In this document: piece after piece, positions 23,650 through 35,910 of the stretch | Layout of the letters: every line of letters starts with the position of its first letter | Position numbering within the stretch: the stretch's first letter is position 1 | Made by a program: the position numbers and the translations under genes | The notes under the pieces: model-generated | Told to the model about the DNA's origin: nothing | Databases searched by the model: none | The model's input: only the letters and a program-made list of their open reading frames with translations | Origin: Chlorokybus atmophyticus | Lineage: Eukaryota; Streptophyta; Chlorokybophyceae; Chlorokybales; Chlorokybaceae | Assembly (NCBI GenBank): GCA_009103225.1 | Contig: RHPI01003642.1 | Coordinates: 331,116 to 395,115 of the forward strand | DNA: 64,000 nt | Direction of reading: 5' to 3'

Positions 23650-26600
23650 ATGAAGGAGGAGGAGCTGGACCGCCTGGTGCTGGCGTATCTGCAGAAGAAG
23701 GGATACAAGCAGGCCGAGGCGTCGTTCAAGAACGACAGCCGGGTCCAGGGCCTTGAGGACATGGCCGCCGCCGCTCAGCTGGACATTGACACCTCTGTCG
23801 CCAACCATATCTTGTTTTACAATCAGTACGAGAGTTTGTGCTTGCTCTCATCATATGCAGTCAGCATTTAGGGCTACGCATGCAATCAGTACTGGTAGGT
23901 GTCAATCAATGGTTGCATGCAGAGCTGACCGGGACCCAAATCGTTACACTACGAGCTATGGGAAGCTGAGGGACTGGGTTTACAACTCCCTCGATCAGTA
24001 CAAGGCAAGCAATTTCATTTATTGCGTAGCCTGCTTGCGCTGCACCACATGCGCATCACGCAGGCTAGTTGTGCACACTACAATTGACCAAGCTTCGTGC
24101 TTGCATGCTGACCTCGCAACTTCCTTAGACCGAGCTAGCCAAGATACTGTACCCTGTGTTCCTGCATTGCTTCTTTGAGCTTGTGCACAAAGAGCATCCA
24201 GATGAAGGTGAGAGGCTCTGACAGCTGTTCTGCTGATTTTGTAGCATGCTTACTGCACTGTGGCTCATACTGCATTTTGTTTTTTTTGTCATTGTCATTA
24301 GCACGCAGCTTTTTGTCACGATACCGCAAAGACCACGAACGGCTGCATGAGCGTGAGCTGCAAGTTGTCCAAGGGCTGTCGACTCCTCAGCACCTGAAGG
24401 TACCACAGGGCTCCAGTGCTGTGTGGATTGGGCAACAACCAGTTGCAGGCCTTGAGAGCTTTCCATCGCGGTTTGCAGGAGAACTCGCTGGTGCAGACCT
24501 TTCGCAACAATAAGATTGACGTCAAGCTTCATCAGGCAAGCTGTCTTGTGTTTGTATCGTGCTTGGGTCATGCAGCGTGCATGCAAGCTCATCGGCAGCT
24601 CTGCATGACGATGTGCAAGGGCACTACGTCCAGGCATCCCAACGCTTGCTTACGGTTGTTGAACAGTACTCGGTGGAGTTGTTGCTGACGTTCTTGCATG
24701 GCTTGGACTCCATGCTCTTGCTCAGCATCATTAATGAACGTCTCAACATCAAAGGTCGGTGTTACCATACGTGGGTGATGTTCTTAAGGCAGTTGTTTCA
24801 GAACGCGCTTCAGTTGTTTGTGCTGTACATGCATTGACCATAAACGTGGGAGCTGACCATTTGTACGGCAGTCCTCGCCGGACAGCCTACAGCTGTTAGC
24901 GCTGATGAAGATGAAGCCGGCACAGTGACAGGTCAAACTCAAGATGCTGTTGCAGCATTGAACCAGAAGGAGATCTTATGGGGGGTACGGTCCTGTTTCC
25001 CTCCCAGTACAGGATCAGGAAGCACACATGCAGCGCATGTGATCTTTGTTCATGGCAGGCGTTAGAAGACTCTTTGGAACAGCGAGCTGAGGCGCTTGCT
25101 GCCGCCGACAAAGCAGAAGCCGCAGCAGCAGAAGCAGCTGAGAAGGATGCTGCAGATGGCAAGGTTAGCCCGTGTGAGTACGTCACGCTTTGTGCCCCAA
25201 GCAGCAGGCCCTCAGGATACATGGAGGAAAATATTGTTTGCAAATCCATGAATTGTGATGAGCATATGCACAGGATGCAGCAAAACCCGCAAAGCGTGCC
25301 AAGAAGGAGAAAGGGGAGGGTGGAGCAGCCAAGGCTAAGAAAGGGGAGGTTGCTGCTGCCACACCTAGCTCAACAATCCATTGCGTGACTCCCAATCTGC
25401 CTCTCCCAAAGCTGTAAGCTGCATCACATGCATCTGTTCTGGCTCTGGACTAGCTGAGAAGCGTATTCTGTAAGAAGTTTGCTGATTGACCAACCGCGGC
25501 GGTGCGTAGAAACGAGCGTGTTGAGTTGGACATCCTCAACGACCTTCGCAAACGCATATCATTGTCAGCTCAAGCACTGCCGTCTGTGTGCTTCTACACT
25601 TTTGTAAACGCACAGGACAGGTTAGTGGATGCGGTTGTTGCTAGTGTGACCCAACCTTTGTTGACCCGCATGTCGGCTTTGTTGCAGCCTGAATGCTGTC
25701 ACCATCTCCGGCAATGGTGCCTTGGTGGCAGGCGGCTTCACAGACTCCTCAGTCAAGGTATTCTAACTATTGAGCGCTTTGCTTGGTACAAAGTCCATGC
25801 TGGTGTTGGTGGCACGGCACACACGCAGAGTGAAGGTTACTGACTCAAGCACATGCATCCAGGTCTGGGATATGGACAGCAGAGCAGAGAGCGCAGGTAT
25901 TTTCTGAAGGAAAACCTGAGGCATGTATGTGACAATATGCAGTGCGCATGTAATGACGGCAGCAATGGTCGTGTTTGCTTTCAGCTCCTGGTGAATCGCC
26001 AGTTATGGGAATGAAGCACAAGAAAGTGTCCGAGTCTGGCTACACTTTGCTGTGCGGACACTCGGAGCCTGTTTTTGGCATCGATATGTCCCTTGATCAG
26101 CGCTTTTTGCTTTCCTCCTCCTCCGATCATACAGGTAGCATGTCGCATTTTAGATCATTGCGGACCATACACGTCAGCAGCTGTCTCACGCAGGAAGTCA
26201 CTTCTTGTGCTTGCTACCTATCAGTGAAGGAGCCTGATTTCGCTGTTGTGACAGAGGTGTTTGTTTTTGCTGCACTGCCCTTTATCACATCGTTCTCACG
26301 TTTCCCAGTTGTATTGGGCAGTCCGGCTGTGGAGTCTTGAGCTGGATGCAAACCTTGTAAGCTACAGAGGTCATAATCTCCCTGTGTGGGATGTACAGGT
26401 GCGCACTTGAATTGCTTGCGCTCTTTCTCTCCTTTGTGTTTTCCGCACTTATTGTGCGTTACCCTTGCCACTGTGCAGTTCAGTCCGGTTGGACACTATT
26501 TTGCTACAGCGTCGCATGACAGAACAGCACGGCTGTGGGTCACAGACAGGATACACCCCTTGCGCATCTTTGCTGGCCATCTTTCGGATGTTGACGTAAG

Positions 26601-27550
26601 CCTTTCAACAATGGTTTCACACCCTGCTAATCATCAATGTGCAGTGCATGCGTGATGTGTGCAGTGCATGCGTGCTAATGTTGTTTCGTCATTGTGCAGT
26701 GTGTGCAGTGGCATGTGAACTGCAATTATGTTGCCACTGGCTCTGCGGACAAGACAGTCAGGTTATTTGACGTGCAAAGTGGAGAATGCGTCCGGCTCTT
26801 TGCTGGCCATCACGGCACGGTGTACTCGCTCGCCATGTCACCCGATGGTCGCTCTATGGCTTCCGCTGGGGAGGACAAAACCGTGAAGCTGTGGGACCTG
26901 GGCTCTGGCAAATGCATATCGACAATGTGTGCACACACCAGCACAGTTTGGTCTCTTGCATATAGGTAAGTTGAGTGTCTATGAGCTCGTTGTGCACTTT
27001 CCATTCAGCCAGCTGCATGGCTGCAGCACAAGTTAGCAAGCTTTGCCCATGTTGCACGTGAGATGCACTTCGTTCTGGTGGTGACTTGCCCGTGTGGCTG
27101 CAGTGGAGAAGGGAATCTTCTTGCCTCTGGCGGTGCGGACTCATCAGTGCGTCTTTGGGATGTCAGCTCCGCGAACACGATACCCACGACTGTGCCTGCA
27201 CCGACCCCTTCAGTATCTGCAGACAGGTCCGCATTGTCATGCACACCACTTCTGGCATGTTGCAATTTGTGACGATAGCTTGTGATGGGCTAGAAGAAGC
27301 TTGCCTGCATAAGTGGTTGATATGGTATGGTTGTCCTGGACTGTGCAGCACGCAGCCTAAGAAATCAAGGCTACTGAAAACCCTTCCCACGCGCGCGACA
27401 CCAGTCTACAAGTTGAAGGTAAGCTTGCAGGTCTGCTTGGCAGTTTGTTCGTTGCATCATACAATCCTCTTCCTGCAGTTTACAAGGCGGAATCTGCTTT
27501 TGGCTGCTGGAGTATTCAAGCCACCCATGCACAGGAAGGACTTGCTGTAG
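23650..27550 (+). CDS. TAF5: TFIID subunit TAF5 (LisH, NTD2, WD40 propeller), many exons
   Basis: Exon 1 (23650-23825) encodes a LisH motif ([21 protein letters not shown]). Exons 23923-24004, 24129-24207, 24302-24399, 24449-24535 and 24667-24754 give the TAF5 NTD2 domain ([45 protein letters not shown]). An Ala/Lys-rich linker follows (24872-24984, 25059-25163 and about 25273-25410). From about 25510 exons build WD40 repeats ([77 protein letters not shown]). The final exon ends RKDLL and TAG at 27548-27550. All junctions checked keep frame. Two introns use GC donors (24005 and 24536). TAF5 is a structural core of TFIID, and of SAGA in some species. It is convergent with HOS15. Confidence 0.93.
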
Positions 27551-28299
27551 CAATGTTGGCAACAAAAGTTGCCGGTTGCAGTGCGCTGGTAGCGCTGTTG
27601 CAGAGGTTTATACAGTCCCATTGCAAACTATGTCATCTGGCCCATGCTTTGTAGACGGAACACAGACCTACTGGCATTGCCTTCATGATCATGATTGTTG
27701 CATGTTGGCACCCCGTGCATTGGTTGGCTGGACATTGGACAGTATTGTCCCCCACCCGCCCCTGAAATGCATGCGTCGGTGCACATGCACACATTGGGTT
27801 GGCTTGAGTTGAGTGCGATTTGGTCAGTTGGATGGTCCATGAGTCTTGGCTATGCACAGGATACGCCGTGCCAGTATGTCAGTCCGCACACCATGTGGCC
27901 GACGGAAGCAGGCTGCAGAAATCTAAATTGCAGTGCACACTGCCTGACTGGTGGTATGTGCACCTACACAAATCTTACGACAACTCTCGGGCACATGGCG
28001 GAGGCATGAAGTGCACAGCATGAGTGTGTACAACATATCGGATGCAGGGATTGTATCATGCATGAGCGTGTCATACACATGCCAACAATCAGCACAATCA
28101 GCACACTACCCCATCATGTGTGCATCAGTGCGATGGGGGAGGGGGTGGGTAGGGGGTAAATGAGACTGTTGGTGATAAAAGGTGATGTACATTACCTTAT
28201 GTACATTTACACAAGGTTCAGTGGCCATAAAAAAGTGGCACCGAGTGTCATAATTAATATTGTTACCTAACTGCACTGACCATATGTAACGCGCTAGCA
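27551..28299. other. Intergenic 3'-3' region between TAF5 and HOS15
   Basis: No gene seen. It holds both 3' ends and a strong G-run motif at 28135-28156. Confidence 0.6.
28135..28156 (+). other. Potential G-quadruplex between convergent genes
   Basis: Four G-runs (5, 5, 3 and 5 G) are separated by loops of A, T and TA. This short-loop arrangement is the kind that forms stable quadruplexes in vitro. It lies about 585 bp past the TAF5 stop and about 145 bp past the HOS15 stop. Confidence 0.6.
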
Positions 28300-31102
28300 T
28301 CACATGCGGAAGTCAATGACGCAAACTGTGTTGTTGCTGAAACAAGCAGCCACCTTGTCGCCAGTCTTGTTCCAACAAACCTCAAAGATGCCACCACTTC
28401 CGCGATAAGTGCGAACCAGGGAGCCGTCCTTCACAGACCAGATATGCAAGCAGCGGTCAAACGAGCCGGAGGCCAAAAACTCGCCGTTAGGGCTGAACGC
28501 CACTGAATATACAGGGTCGCTGCAAAACATTCACTCATCAGCGCTTTGACAAGTGAGGAAGCAACTATACCCAATAGTCAGAGTTAAGCAGTCACTATAC
28601 CTGTGTTTTGTCAGGCTATGCAGAAGGCTACCTTCGTCAACATTCCAAAGCTTGATGGTGGCATCAAATGATGCGCTGCATAGCATACATGTCAGCATTG
28701 AAACCCACAAGCAACAGAGCTGCAGACATGACGTGAAGCAGTGTGCTGCATGGAGCTTTGGCCATGTCCAGCCCAACATGATACGAAAGCTCAACATAGA
28801 AGCACCTTGCCAAAATAAGCGGTTGATTTGGGTTGGCAGTGCCTGCGCCTGTGGGACTCCACCGTATAGTGTAGATTTCCTGTGATAGGCCCATGTTAGT
28901 GTGTGCATGTTTTGAGACAAGCTGACTGCTGATGCAAAGCACCTCTGCAGTGCATCACCTTCTCATGTTCTCGAAGATCATGCAAGCACTTTTCTTGCTT
29001 CAAACTCCAGATCTGCAGTGACGAATCAAAACGACCGTCAACACTACTGACAGCCAACACCATGCGCACTGCAGATGACACCATACTGCGGGTTGTACCT
29101 TGGCGGTAAAGTCATCCGAGCAAGACGCTAACAGCGTTCCAGACGGATCCCACTTGATTGCATTCACCTCATCCTGAGCGACCGCTGCATAAGGACAGTG
29201 GACATTGTTGCCATATTCTACTGCATGCCAATGTTCTCACCTTGTGCCCTACAAACTGCTTGATGGGTCTTGTTTCACCCAGTTTGCAGACATAGATCAT
29301 TTTGTCAGTTGAGCACGTGGCGAAGGTCACATTGTTCTTCCAATCCACATCTAGCGTTGGTGCTGCATGACACACAAGGTTACAGAGCGGAATGTAAGCT
29401 TGTGTGACCCGTCGAGACAACAAGGATTAGAAGAGCTCAAGTTCCACACCTGAGTGAAACTCGAACTGCTGCTTGACATCACCGGATTTGGCATCCCAGA
29501 TGATTGCAGTCTTGTCAACGCTGCCACTCAACAGGCAGTCGCCTTTCTTGTTCCACTTGAGGGAGAATATGGGTCCCTTGTGCTTGTTAAGTGTCGCCTT
29601 CAAGTCACCTACAAGGAACTGACACTGGTCACACATTGCACGTCGCCTACGCAAGACACCGACAGCTCCCACTAGACAGTAGCGCACCTTCTCGGTTCCA
29701 GATGCGCGCTTGCCCATCATAAGACCCCGTGGCAAGGAGAGAACCATCCCCCTGCAGTAAAATCACAGTTGGGTGAACTTGACTGGTCAGGGACACACCT
29801 GGCACAGTTAAAAGTGGCACACAAGCGCAGACAGTGATATGGACAAGGATCCACTGCTGCACAAAGTCATTCAAGATGGGCGCGAGAACACTCACATTCC
29901 AATCAAGGGTCGTCACATCTTTTGACCCACGCTCGTTGATCTTGTTTACATGCTTCAGGACTATAGGTTTTGTTAAAGCTGCGGACGCCTGACCGCATGG
30001 ACCCTCCGGAATTGTCCATATGCGAGCGGTAGAGTCACCAGACCTGGGAGGCTTGCTAGCATGAGAACCTAAACCTGAACATCTTGAACATCAAGGTACG
30101 CCGTATGTGACGAGTTTGCTTACCCTGATGCGAGCAAGGGGGCTACAGGATTCCAGGCACACACAAACACCTGCAACATGGCCATCTCAGGTAAGACTAC
30201 ATGCAGTGCTTCAACCTACGTAACCGTGCATGCATGTAGAGTTACCTCGGAGTTGTGTCCTTCGAGTGTTAGCATCTCTGACTGTTGAATGTCAAGCGGC
30301 ACTGGTGCAGTATCTTCCTCCATGGGTTCTGCAGACGAAGGTGTTGGAATGAAGGTGTGGACGACAGAATTGACAATGGGACCCAAAAGAACTCCACAGT
30401 CAGCCACAACCTACCTGCAGTTTTCCCATCATCGCTGGTAAGTCGGTGTTTCATTTCCTTTTCCCGTTTCTCCTGCTCCGCTGCCTCGCGCCGTTCTTTG
30501 ATCAACTGCTTCAACTCCTCAACCTCCTTTGTAAGCAGATCTTGCGGCGTGAGCAATGCGAAGTCGCCCTCAACATCAGTGCCCTCCTGCGATTTAGAAG
30601 ACAGTTGAAGGACTCCTTGGGTAAGGGATGTGGAGTTGTACGCATATAGCAGTTGACTCCGTACGCCTGCGTGGAATGCAACTAGCAGAAGCTGCCAAGC
30701 AGCTAGGCACTCTGTAAAACAGCAAACAACTGGCACAACGGGCTGTTGCTACACCTCATTGAGGTTGGCCTCCAGCTCCAGGTACTGTAGTCCTTTCTGT
30801 ATGAACGAGATGAGCGCTCCAGGAGGCACGTCATTGCCATTGATGCTAGACTTGTGAACTGAACTCTCGTAGCCAAAAAGAAACGCCGAGTGCTGGAAAC
30901 CTGCACGTGTATAGCTTGTCACGACTCCGCACCATGTGAGCCAACGGCAATGGTGAATGTGCGCTGCGCCTTAGAGTACGCAAAAACCATTGCTTTTGCA
31001 TGCAGGCAGAGATAGCTGTCAGCTGGACGACAGACTGAGCACACCTGACTCCTGCAAGTAGCGGTAAACGAGGAAGTTGACCTCCTCAGATGAGATTGAC
31101 AT
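28300..31102 (-). CDS. HOS15: HOS15/TBL1-type LisH-WD40 corepressor subunit, many exons
   Basis: The start at 31102 gives [20 protein letters not shown], the LisH dimerisation motif typical of HOS15/TBL1/Ebi. The next exon (about 30903-30755) reads [10 protein letters not shown]...NDVPPGAL...[15 protein letters not shown], diagnostic for the family. A charged linker ([20 protein letters not shown], about 30540-30440) precedes the propeller. Repeats include [64 protein letters not shown] and [15 protein letters not shown]. The last exon ends CVIDFRM at 28300. The family bridges histone deacetylases to target chromatin in the nucleus and, in plants, also acts as a substrate receptor for cullin-DDB1 ligases. 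Divergent from RPL12. I did not fix every exon edge. Confidence 0.9.
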
Positions 31103-31711
31103 GTTCACGCTAATGTCACGCTCTCAGGTGGAGTCCAAAGCAGGCAGATGAGACAAGCATTCGCCATCAACTCAGCGCTAAGCCTGTTAGCGCAAGCAGC
31201 AGACGCAACGTCCCGCCAAAATGCTGCCAACTCGAGGCAACACACTTATCCAACCCCTGATTCAGCATGACGAGCTTACAAAGCAGCCACACACAACCTA
31301 GAGCACAAGCAGAGTCTGTGTTGCTGCTGCTTCCTTGGACGCAGCAGCAACACAGCCCACCGCCGCCCGCCAACGAGCTGCACCGCCACCACTGCCACCG
31401 CCCGCCAAACAGCTTTTAGGGTTAGGGTTTGGCTGAGCGCCGAATTTTAGGGTTCCTTTGCAGTTAGCGAGCGGTTGGCAGCGGCGTACAGGGAAGTGTG
31501 CAGTGCGCGAGCGGTCTTGGAACGGGCGCCCTGTAAGACCGGCTGCACTGCAGGCGGTTTTACTGTGCGGCGGAATTAGGGTTAGGTCTTTTTGGGCCCA
31601 CCCGCTCACGGCGGCGGCGGCGGCGGGTGGGGCGGGCGGCGAGGAAGCTGCGGACGAGGACGAGGATCAGGAGAGAGGGGCTGAGCCCGTGGTCAAGGTC
31701 GAGGGGTCAAG
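31103..31711. promoter_or_regulatory. Shared 5' region of HOS15 and RPL12 with three telo-box-like motifs
   Basis: TTTTAGGGTTAGGGTTT lies at 31414-31430, TTTTAGGGTT at about 31445-31454 and TTAGGGTTAGG at about 31577-31587, all within 300 bp of the RPL12 start. A GGCGGC run follows at about 31610-31630. The layout matches plant ribosomal-protein promoters. Confidence 0.6.
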
Positions 31712-32736
31712 ATGCCGCCCAAATTCGACCCCTCCCAGGTCATGGAGATCTATGTCCGTGCCACCGGCGGAGAGGTCGGCGCGGCCTCGTCGCTCGCCCC
31801 CAAGATCGGTCCCCTGGGTCTGTCGCCCAAGAAGGTTGGAGAGGACATCGCAAAGGAGACCGCCAAGGACTGGAAGGGTCTGCGCGTGACTGTCAAGCTC
31901 ACGGTTCAGAACCGTGTTGCCAAGGTGCGTATCCCTTGGTGCATATGAGTGCAGTTGTTGTCAGTCATATTACGGTCCTTTGTACGGAGACTGGTGCATT
32001 AGCCGTTCCACTGGTAGGTATTGAAGCACACGTCAGTTTGAAAAAGCGACTGTATGAGTAGGTTTAGTAAATAACCTCATGCAAGGCATATGTACTCTAA
32101 GATGCATGGCACTCGGTTTGGTTTTTGGCGGCAGTTGCATTAGCAATGTGGCATCAGCCAGCACGAGCCTTGTTGATGGCGTTCGCCATTGTGATACAAC
32201 AAGACGCGGACACTGCATGGTACTCTAGTAGCATAGCGTTGCTCGATTAGGTAGAGGTGTAATGGCTGCATACTCGAGCAATATGAGCTAGTGTTGGGTT
32301 GAGTCATATTCTTGTGACTTGTTACTGCACAGTGCCGTTCAAGGTTGTTCTGTGTTAGTAACTGTGAGGATCAGTTAAAAGCTAGAGCCCATTGCGGATT
32401 GCCACAGCAATTAGCAGTTGTGCTGATTGACCTTTGTTGGCATCGCAGGTGAGCGTCGTGCCCTCAGCTGCAGCCCTGATCATCAAGGCGCTGAAGGAGC
32501 CAGAACGAGACCGGAAGAAGGTCAAGAACATCAAGCATGACGGCAACATCAGCCTGGATGAAGTGTTTGACATTGCGCGCGTGATGAGGCCGAGGTCAAT
32601 GGCAAAGCAGTTTTCGGGTTGCGTGAAGGAGATTTTGGGCACATGTGTATCAGTGGGCTGCACAGTGGACGGTGAAGATCCCAAGGACTTGCAAGAAAAG
32701 ATTGACGATGGGGAGCTAGATATCCCAGACGAATAG
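31712..32736 (+). CDS. RPL12: 60S ribosomal protein L12 (uL11), two exons
   Basis: Exon 1 is 31712-31924 (71 codons) and exon 2 is 32449-32736, joining in phase 0 to give 166 residues, the usual size for eukaryotic L12. The N-terminal domain reads [30 protein letters not shown] and [13 protein letters not shown]. The C-terminal rRNA-binding domain reads [38 protein letters not shown] and [18 protein letters not shown]. The protein sits at the base of the ribosomal stalk in the GTPase centre of the large subunit. The 524-nt intron is long for this window. Divergent from HOS15 and probably driven from the telo-box-bearing 5' region. Confidence 0.97.
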
Positions 32737-34547
32737 GCCTCTGATGTGTTATAGCTCGCCTGATGTGTCTGCCGTACACAGGCATACTGATTTTGCCTGC
32801 GTTCCCCAGCATGCGCTGTGGATTGCCTGTGGTCGCTTTTGCGCTACACCCGCAACCTCCTGCATGTGACTGGCTGCATGGTGGATTGGGTAAAATGTTT
32901 GCCGATTCCAATTTGTATAGACCTGTTTGCTGTGCATGTGGGCTTCAATGATTATGTCCCAAGATGCGACGTTTGCATACATTGCCAACAGAAGGTGGGT
33001 TGCAAGCCAGTTATGTGTTGCACCTCATTGGTGCTTGCAGCTCGGTATCTATCAGTTGCCTGCAAACAATGTCATTCGTGATGTAAATTGCAGCGACATC
33101 ATAGGGTATAAGATCGAGACTGAGGCAAGTGCACAGGCAAGAAGGTAGGAGCACCATGCAGTGTTACTACATGCTGCACTACGCACAGCACAGTGCGACA
33201 GTTTCATGCCATATTCTTGTCCAACACTACTACATGCTGCGCTATGCACAGCACAGAGCGACATTTCATGCCAAATTCTTGTCCAACATTCCCTTGGTAT
33301 GTGAGCGCTGACCCGACACCCGTGACACTGAGCACATCCGTTGTACATAGTGCAGGCTTTCCAAACATTCAAGACCAGGCCGCACACAACATGCACGCCA
33401 GCGACAGCAATCTCACCAACACGGGTATGTGGCCCTGTTTCGGCAGCACGTGGCGGTGGCGCTGCAGCAAGCACAGGGCCTGGCACTGCTGGAGCATGGT
33501 GCAGCGGCGGTAGCAACAGTGTCGGGATGGAGCCCGCTGCGAACGGGACCGCAAGCATCGGAGGCGGATGTGGCGATGGCGGCTGCATCAGGCGCTTAGA
33601 CACACGCTGCTGCTCGTGTGTTGCACAGGTAATCAACCAACAATACGCATGTATGCATGCCTAACGGGGAGGTCTAGAGTAGGGTAGTGTGGTAGGTAAA
33701 CAGGCAGTCAATATAGCCCGGTGGTGGTGTATGTGACTGTGTTTGCATGCTGGTTGGTATGCTATGCTGTTGTGACGTCATGCATGTCGCCAATTGTCTC
33801 GCGCATATCCTGTACATGTCAGACGTAGCTTGTAAATGTCGCGGTGCATGTGGTTGTGCTTAAGTGGTAGGCATGGTCACTTACTTACGAGCGAAGATAT
33901 GCATATGTTCATAATATTAGTAGAGTAAAGGATGTGCGCAGAGCTGTTAGGCATGCATAGACACTCTGCTGCAACGGCATACCATGCAATCATCAACACA
34001 AATGCACAAGCACAGCAACAACACCACCGGGCTATGCCATACCGCATGTCTCTACTCACTACTCTCAACACAAGCGCTCTACCTACCGAAAGGCTGCCCC
34101 TTTAGACATGCACAGATGTGTGTCTCGTAGTGTGCACAGTTGCATGCATGCGCACAAGCGCATATGTGCACAAGCGGTTTGTCCATGCACACAGCGCAGC
34201 TTGCGTACTTGCGCCGACAGGACCCCTGTTAATCAGTACACATACCATGTCATACAATTGTAATCATCAAAGCTAAGAGCGGTGATGACAGCCCTGTTCC
34301 ACCAGCACGAAGGCCCCAACTGTAGTCACTACCGTCTCGCGTGTCGGGCAACTGCACAGGTAAGCATAAGATGCAATACAGCGCTTGATGACGCTCAGAG
34401 CATGCAATCTCTCTGCAGGCGCATGTACACCAATGAGAAATTGAATCAGCCTTGCGGCTGTACATGCAGCAACTGCAATCAGTTCACAACACTCACTTCA
34501 AGCACGGAGCAACACCTTTGTACAATGGCTGCAATTTATACAGCGCC
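32737..34547. other. Intergenic 3'-3' region between RPL12 and VMA16
   Basis: About 1.8 kb without a convincing gene. It contains a direct duplication at 33166-33290. ORFs near 33050-33660 on both strands lack recognisable domains. Confidence 0.55.
33166..33290. repeat. Direct duplication, about 63-bp unit, two copies
   Basis: ACTACATGCTGC...CACAGCACAG...GCGACA...TTTCATGCCA...ATTCTTGTCCAAC occurs at 33166-33228 and again at 33229-33290 with a few substitutions. Confidence 0.85.
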
Positions 34548-35519
34548 TTATTTGAAGACAGCTGATGACGACAGAATGATGCCGACAATAACCCCAAATA
34601 ACCCTAAAGCGCTTCCAAAGATCTCGATCACCAGAATCTTGACAAACAGCGTGGAGTTCTGTGCGTCCGACAACGCGCAACTGCTACCAATGATACCAAC
34701 GCACACCCTGCATCACAGGTCAATTCATCAGAACGGGCAAAGAGCAGCACAGCAAATTAGAAGCACGTGATGCGGAAATGTGCCTTCGTACCCACAAACA
34801 AGGTTCGCCAGGCCCACCAATAGGCCTGCAGCAAATATGCCGTATCCCGCCATGAGCGACTCTCGCGTATAGTTTCCGTCAACCATTGGGACGAACTCTA
34901 TCTTTGTTTGCAGGATGATGGCCACAATGACACCATAGATAGCAACCGCTTCACAGAAAATAACGCTGTGCATACAAAATGAAGTGTTGTCTACTTTGTT
35001 GGGAAGCACAGCACATTGCAAGAGTCGAAAACGGATGCGCATGCATGGACGCAAGCGGCGCACCAAGGTGCGGCGACTGGCTGTACCTGATGAGATTTTT
35101 GGAAGTAATGCGAGGAGCCTTTATGGCAGCACCCACCAAACTGCTGCCAGTGACAAAAATTCCCCTACATCACAACTACCAGTTTGCAAGAATGCAATAG
35201 GAGATGATGCAAAAGTTGTTGCGAGTGTGATACTACTCCTGCCGTACAAAGATGTGACAAAGACTCCATGCCAAGTGATAACATTCCGTCATAGTGACAA
35301 CGTGTGCACCACTAAGCTTGAGCTTTCACAACTTGTGCGTACTTATAAGTAGCTTGCTAGTGTAGAAAGGTGTACTAACGTTGATCAATGTGCAATGCAA
35401 TCGCAAATGCGTGCTCACCATGCAGCACCGAGCACTGAGATGCCTATGCAGAACGCCACGCCGATGCCTGAAAACGCATACGGCGAGACGTGCGTCAACA
35501 CATCATAGACGGCCCCCAT
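34548..35519 (-). CDS. VMA16: V-type H+-ATPase proteolipid subunit c'' (VMA16), four exons
   Basis: Exon 1 is 35519-35419 ([20 protein letters not shown], then GISVLGAAW). Exon 2, about 35160-35090, reads [20 protein letters not shown]. Exon 3, about 34966-34790, reads [20 protein letters not shown]. The last exon (about 34706-34548) reads [33 protein letters not shown] and ends AVFK. Junctions keep phase (TG|G, AG|C, GG|G). The proton-carrying Glu is visible in FCEAVA, with a second in VIEIFG. The protein is a multi-pass membrane subunit of the Vo rotor, acidifying vacuoles and endomembranes. The high match to plant VHA-c'' leaves little doubt. Divergent from the RCC1-like gene across 391 bp. 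Confidence 0.96.
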
Positions 35520-35910
35520 CCCTGCTGGCTGCTACCACTGCTGTTGCTGCTGCTGCTGTACTGCTACTGTCAACGCTTCGTGCTTGAAGCGGACAACCTG
35601 GAATGGCAGGACCAGATCTCACTAAGCCTCAAACATACTGCTCTAACGGGATCCGCAGGTCATCCCCACGCTCCTCTCTCCCCGCCTCGCCTCGCCCTGC
35701 CCGCCACCACCGCCGCCGCCCCGGTCCTCGTCAACGACAACGCTCAGCAACAACTTCCTTCCTGCTTTTAGGGTTTGAAACGGAGTTAGCACGATCACTT
35801 AACTGCTTGGCGACCGGTTGGTTAGCTAACCATTACATTGAGCAGTTAGCTGACCAACCTTTAAGTTAATGCGGCATTCCCTGCTGCAAGATCGGTTATG
35901 CTAACCATGC
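35520..35910. promoter_or_regulatory. Shared 5' region of VMA16 and the RCC1-like gene
   Basis: TTTTAGGGTTTG, a telo-box-like motif, lies at about 35766-35777. CCGCC-rich sequence surrounds 35690-35725. Confidence 0.5.

Noticed and set aside
31458-31889. 143-codon plus-strand ORF overlapping the RPL12 start
   Set aside because: It is out of frame with the clear L12 protein and arises from GC-rich 5' sequence.
33052-33636. 194-codon minus-strand ORF
   Set aside because: Low-complexity Pro/Ala-rich translation over a duplicated, intergenic region with no domain and no splice partner.
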